DNA of 64,000 nt, taken from NCBI GenBank assembly GCA_963799245.1, contig CAWCWN010000003.1:2666001-2730000 (forward strand), written 5' to 3'. Source of the stretch: CAWCWN01 sp963799245 (GTDB lineage Bacteria > Chloroflexota > Ktedonobacteria > Ktedonobacterales > Ktedonobacteraceae). A model generated the notes under the pieces. The model was not told the DNA's origin and did no database searches. It worked only from the letters and a program-made list of their open reading frames with translations. How positions within the stretch are numbered: position 1 is the first letter of the stretch; every line of letters starts with the position of its first letter. Made by a program: the position numbers and the translations under genes. Positions 62,006 through 64,000 of this stretch are shown piece by piece.

Positions 62006-63994
62006 TCAGTCGAGCAGCGTGAGTATCGTCAATAGTCCCTGGCGCTGGAACTGTTCCTCCAGGACAATGATGACGGACAGGTTGTCGCCCACATTGTCGA
62101 TGCAGGTGCGGATCAGCGTAGTGGCTTGCTCATTTTGCGTCATCACCAGGATCGGGGGGAGTGTGAGGCGTGTGTAATGCTGGTAATCGGCATAGCTTTG
62201 ATATTTCGCCTCGACTTCCCGCTTCGAGGTGGTTGCGCGATCATATTCCACCAGGAAGCAGTGCGGCATGGCTTGACCTTCGACCAGGTAGATCACCTCC
62301 GCATCCGGTCTGATTTGCATCAGTTCATGGTTGAAGGGGTCGCGGTACCAGCGCATGGACTCACGTGCGCTTTGCCAGGTGATGAGCCGTACGTTCTCGC
62401 GATGTGCCCCCTCCACGAGACGTGCTATACAGTCATACAGGCCGTGGGTGTGCTCCATCTGGGCAAAGAGTCCAGACGTGCCCCGCTGAATGGAGAGTGC
62501 CGCTGCCCTGTCCTCCTGTGTGTCTTCCTGGGGGAGCAGGTAATAGGTCGCCTGTCTTCCCTCGCGCAGCGCAGCGTAGCGGAGTGCAGACTCGGAAAGC
62601 ACGTAGCGCTCGCGCTCGTGCCAGGGTCGCCTGCCGTTCCACTGGAAGGGCACAAGCAAGCCCAGCGTCGAGAGGCCTGCCATCTGCTTTTGCACACTGC
62701 GCACATCGCGTCCTCCCGGATAGTGGAGCGTTGCCAACTGATGCAGAGTGAGCAGCGGGTGATGCGTGAGCCAGAACAGGAGATCTTTTTGCGTGGCGGA
62801 AAGCACCAGGTTCAGCAGGGCTGTGGCCTCTTGCTGTTCTGTCTTTATGCCACGCAGGGCGCCTGCCAGGGAGGCCCCGCGCAGTGTGGCACGCTCGTGC
62901 AGGAGCGATGTGCCCACATACGACGGGAATGGCCTTACCGTTTTACGCAGGGGACCACTGGTGCGTGCTGTCACCAGGTGTGCAAATGTTTGTCGTTGTG
63001 AAAAGCTCTCAACCACCCTCCGACTTGCCGCTTCCCCCAGCAAGCTGGCGAGCTGTGAGGATGGAGCAGCCAGGGACGAGCGGAGGCCACGCTTCATTCC
63101 GTGCACCAGCTCGGCAAAGGTCCACCAGCTCGGCCCATGTACCCCGGTGTGCTGCAGGTGCTCAAGGGTCGTGATGGCCCCGGCGAGCAACGCGGTGTCC
63201 TGCTGCTCACTTGTTTTTTCCAGCAGCGCCCCCCATGCGGCCAAATGCGACGCGCTGGTGATGATGAGCAGGTGCGGCATCGCCTCACGCTGAAGAAGGA
63301 GGACGTGACGCAGCTTGAGCAACCTCAGCAGCGGGATGCGTTCGCGCTTGCTGTCGAAGGGGTGGCGCTCATCCGCATCGACCTTAACGTAGCAGGCATG
63401 TTCGGTCCCCTGCGGATCTGCCAGCAGGAATGCTGCGTCACAGCGCAAGGTCTGCCGGCGCCCGAAGATGCTGTCGCTTTGTCTCCAGGGCTGTTGGAAG
63501 GAAGTCAATGGATAGCCGCGGGCACTTCCTTCGGCGACCAGCCTGGTTGAGAACGCCGCCAGGACCAGGTGGATGTCGATGCGCGCCAGCCGGGCGATCA
63601 GGTCGGCTCGCTCAACTGCGTAGGCCTGCACAAGCCTGGAGACCGCAAGCGGTGGGTCCACGTGCGCGGCGAACACGTACAACCCCGCATCGGTCACAAA
63701 GTAGCGATGCTGGTGTGGAGGCCAGCCCGGTTTATTGATGACCAGGTGCGTGATGAGCTGGAACGTCTCAAGGTTCCGGAGAAGTGCGCCCACTCTCTGG
63801 GAACTGCGTGTGTGCTCCTGTGGCGCCAGCCGTGCCTGCTCAAGGCGGGTCAATTCTTCGCGAGACAGCAGGGGAAACCAGATCAGCCAGCGCAGGAGGT
63901 GCAGAGATGGTTCCGCCACAGCCGCGGAGGCACGTATCTCAGCCAGGCACTCGCGGGTGAGCGGGGGCGGCTTATCCACGCTCGCACCCTTCAC
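62006..63994 (-). CDS. Replication-relaxation family protein, at the window edge
   Basis: At least 662 aa. The C-terminal half carries replication-relaxation family hallmarks: two winged-helix-like segments (SATQKDLLFWLTHHPLLTLHQLA; GLLVPFQWNGRRP) and the nuclease-like core PDAEVIYLVEG ... FLVEYDRATTSKREVEAKY. The N-terminal half repeats a helix-turn-helix plus core pattern (SLHLLRWLIWFPLLSREEL; CDAAFLLADPQG), suggesting an internal duplication. Such proteins occur on plasmids and conjugative elements. GTG starts at 63994 or 63979 are possible, or the gene may begin beyond the window. Confidence 0.75.
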   Translation of the reverse strand: MKGASVDKPPPLTRECLAEIRASAAVAEPSLHLLRWLIWFPLLSREELTRLEQARLAPQEHTRSSQRVGALLRNLETFQLITHLVINKPGWPPHQHRYFVTDAGLYVFAAHVDPPLAVSRLVQAYAVERADLIARLARIDIHLVLAAFSTRLVAEGSARGYPLTSFQQPWRQSDSIFGRRQTLRCDAAFLLADPQGTEHACYVKVDADERHPFDSKRERIPLLRLLKLRHVLLLQREAMPHLLIITSASHLAAWGALLEKTSEQQDTALLAGAITTLEHLQHTGVHGPSWWTFAELVHGMKRGLRSSLAAPSSQLASLLGEAASRRVVESFSQRQTFAHLVTARTSGPLRKTVRPFPSYVGTSLLHERATLRGASLAGALRGIKTEQQEATALLNLVLSATQKDLLFWLTHHPLLTLHQLATLHYPGGRDVRSVQKQMAGLSTLGLLVPFQWNGRRPWHERERYVLSESALRYAALREGRQATYYLLPQEDTQEDRAAALSIQRGTSGLFAQMEHTHGLYDCIARLVEGAHRENVRLITWQSARESMRWYRDPFNHELMQIRPDAEVIYLVEGQAMPHCFLVEYDRATTSKREVEAKYQSYADYQHYTRLTLPPILVMTQNEQATTLIRTCIDNVGDNLSVIIVLEEQFQRQGLLTILTLLD

Positions 63995-64000
63995 GTCCCT

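Larger units (their letters stand above)
55233..64000 (+). mobile_element. One end of a putative integrative element at tRNA-Gly
   Basis: From the tRNA-Gly 3' end rightward lie a tyrosine recombinase, a membrane-bound winged-helix regulator, gene remnants, an insertion sequence and a replication-relaxation protein. That is a combination of mobile-element genes with little housekeeping content. The far end and the duplicate tRNA fragment would lie beyond 64 kb, so the boundary is inferred. Confidence 0.6.

Overview
The window looks like chromosomal DNA from a Ktedonobacteria-type Chloroflexota bacterium. This is inferred from the gene families, not from a marker-gene search. The signs are many zinc-ribbon and GAF/histidine-kinase signalling proteins, menaquinone-type genes, a deoxyhypusine-synthase homologue in a bacterium, a PucR/GAF regulator, and an ISKra4-like insertion sequence (a family named after Ktedonobacter racemifer). 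Most of the window is ordinary, mixed-strand housekeeping DNA. The last 9 kb, after two tRNA genes, has the look of an integrated mobile element.

Layout. 0.1-5 kb: zinc-ribbon pseudokinase, a coupled prenyl synthase/menaquinone methyltransferase pair, and a PflX-like radical SAM protein. 5-8 kb: a disordered Arg/Asn-rich protein (frameshifted) and a lipoprotein. 7.7-10 kb: polyamine genes (pyruvoyl decarboxylase SpeD, an agmatinase remnant, a deoxyhypusine-synthase homologue) with an elaborate control region. 10-16 kb: uvrB, a YtkA-like protein and two tandem zinc-ribbon membrane proteins. 16-25 kb: class I aldolase, histidine kinase, thioredoxin reductase, amidinotransferase-type enzyme, M20 peptidase, subtilase. 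25-30 kb: a Gln/Gly repeat protein, a GT-C glycosyltransferase, an ABC ATPase, an A-type Fe-S carrier. 30-37 kb: pseudo-receiver, unknown Cys/His protein, ROK protein, hisS and a convergent two-component pair. 36.8-38.4 kb: a metal-responsive arsR-CDF efflux operon with visible promoter and operator. 39-45 kb: PucR regulator, NCS1 nucleobase permease and cytosine deaminase, probably one nucleobase salvage unit.

45.5-47.1 kb holds an intact IscB RNA-guided nuclease gene with a structured leader that should be its omega RNA, and no TnpA. It is followed by an NtrB/NtrC-like pair (47.3-51.2 kb), an XRE-type regulator, a lone receiver and a small membrane protein. An ISKra4-like element with perfect 22-bp ends and a 9-bp target duplication lies at 53.4-55.0 kb.

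tRNA-Pro and tRNA-Gly genes (55.1-55.3 kb) are followed by three phased 24-bp repeats, a tyrosine recombinase, a membrane-anchored winged-helix/TPR regulator, an IS4/IS701-like element and a replication-relaxation family protein at the edge. This reads as one end of an integrative element inserted at tRNA-Gly and running out of the window.

Four genes (near 5.82, 16.17, 40.96 and 61.68 kb) show the same defect, an apparent single-base loss in a short G/C run. That points to a shared cause, most simply consensus errors. Separate gene remnants (agmatinase, MFS transporter, PadR, DUF2690-like) look like genuine decay.
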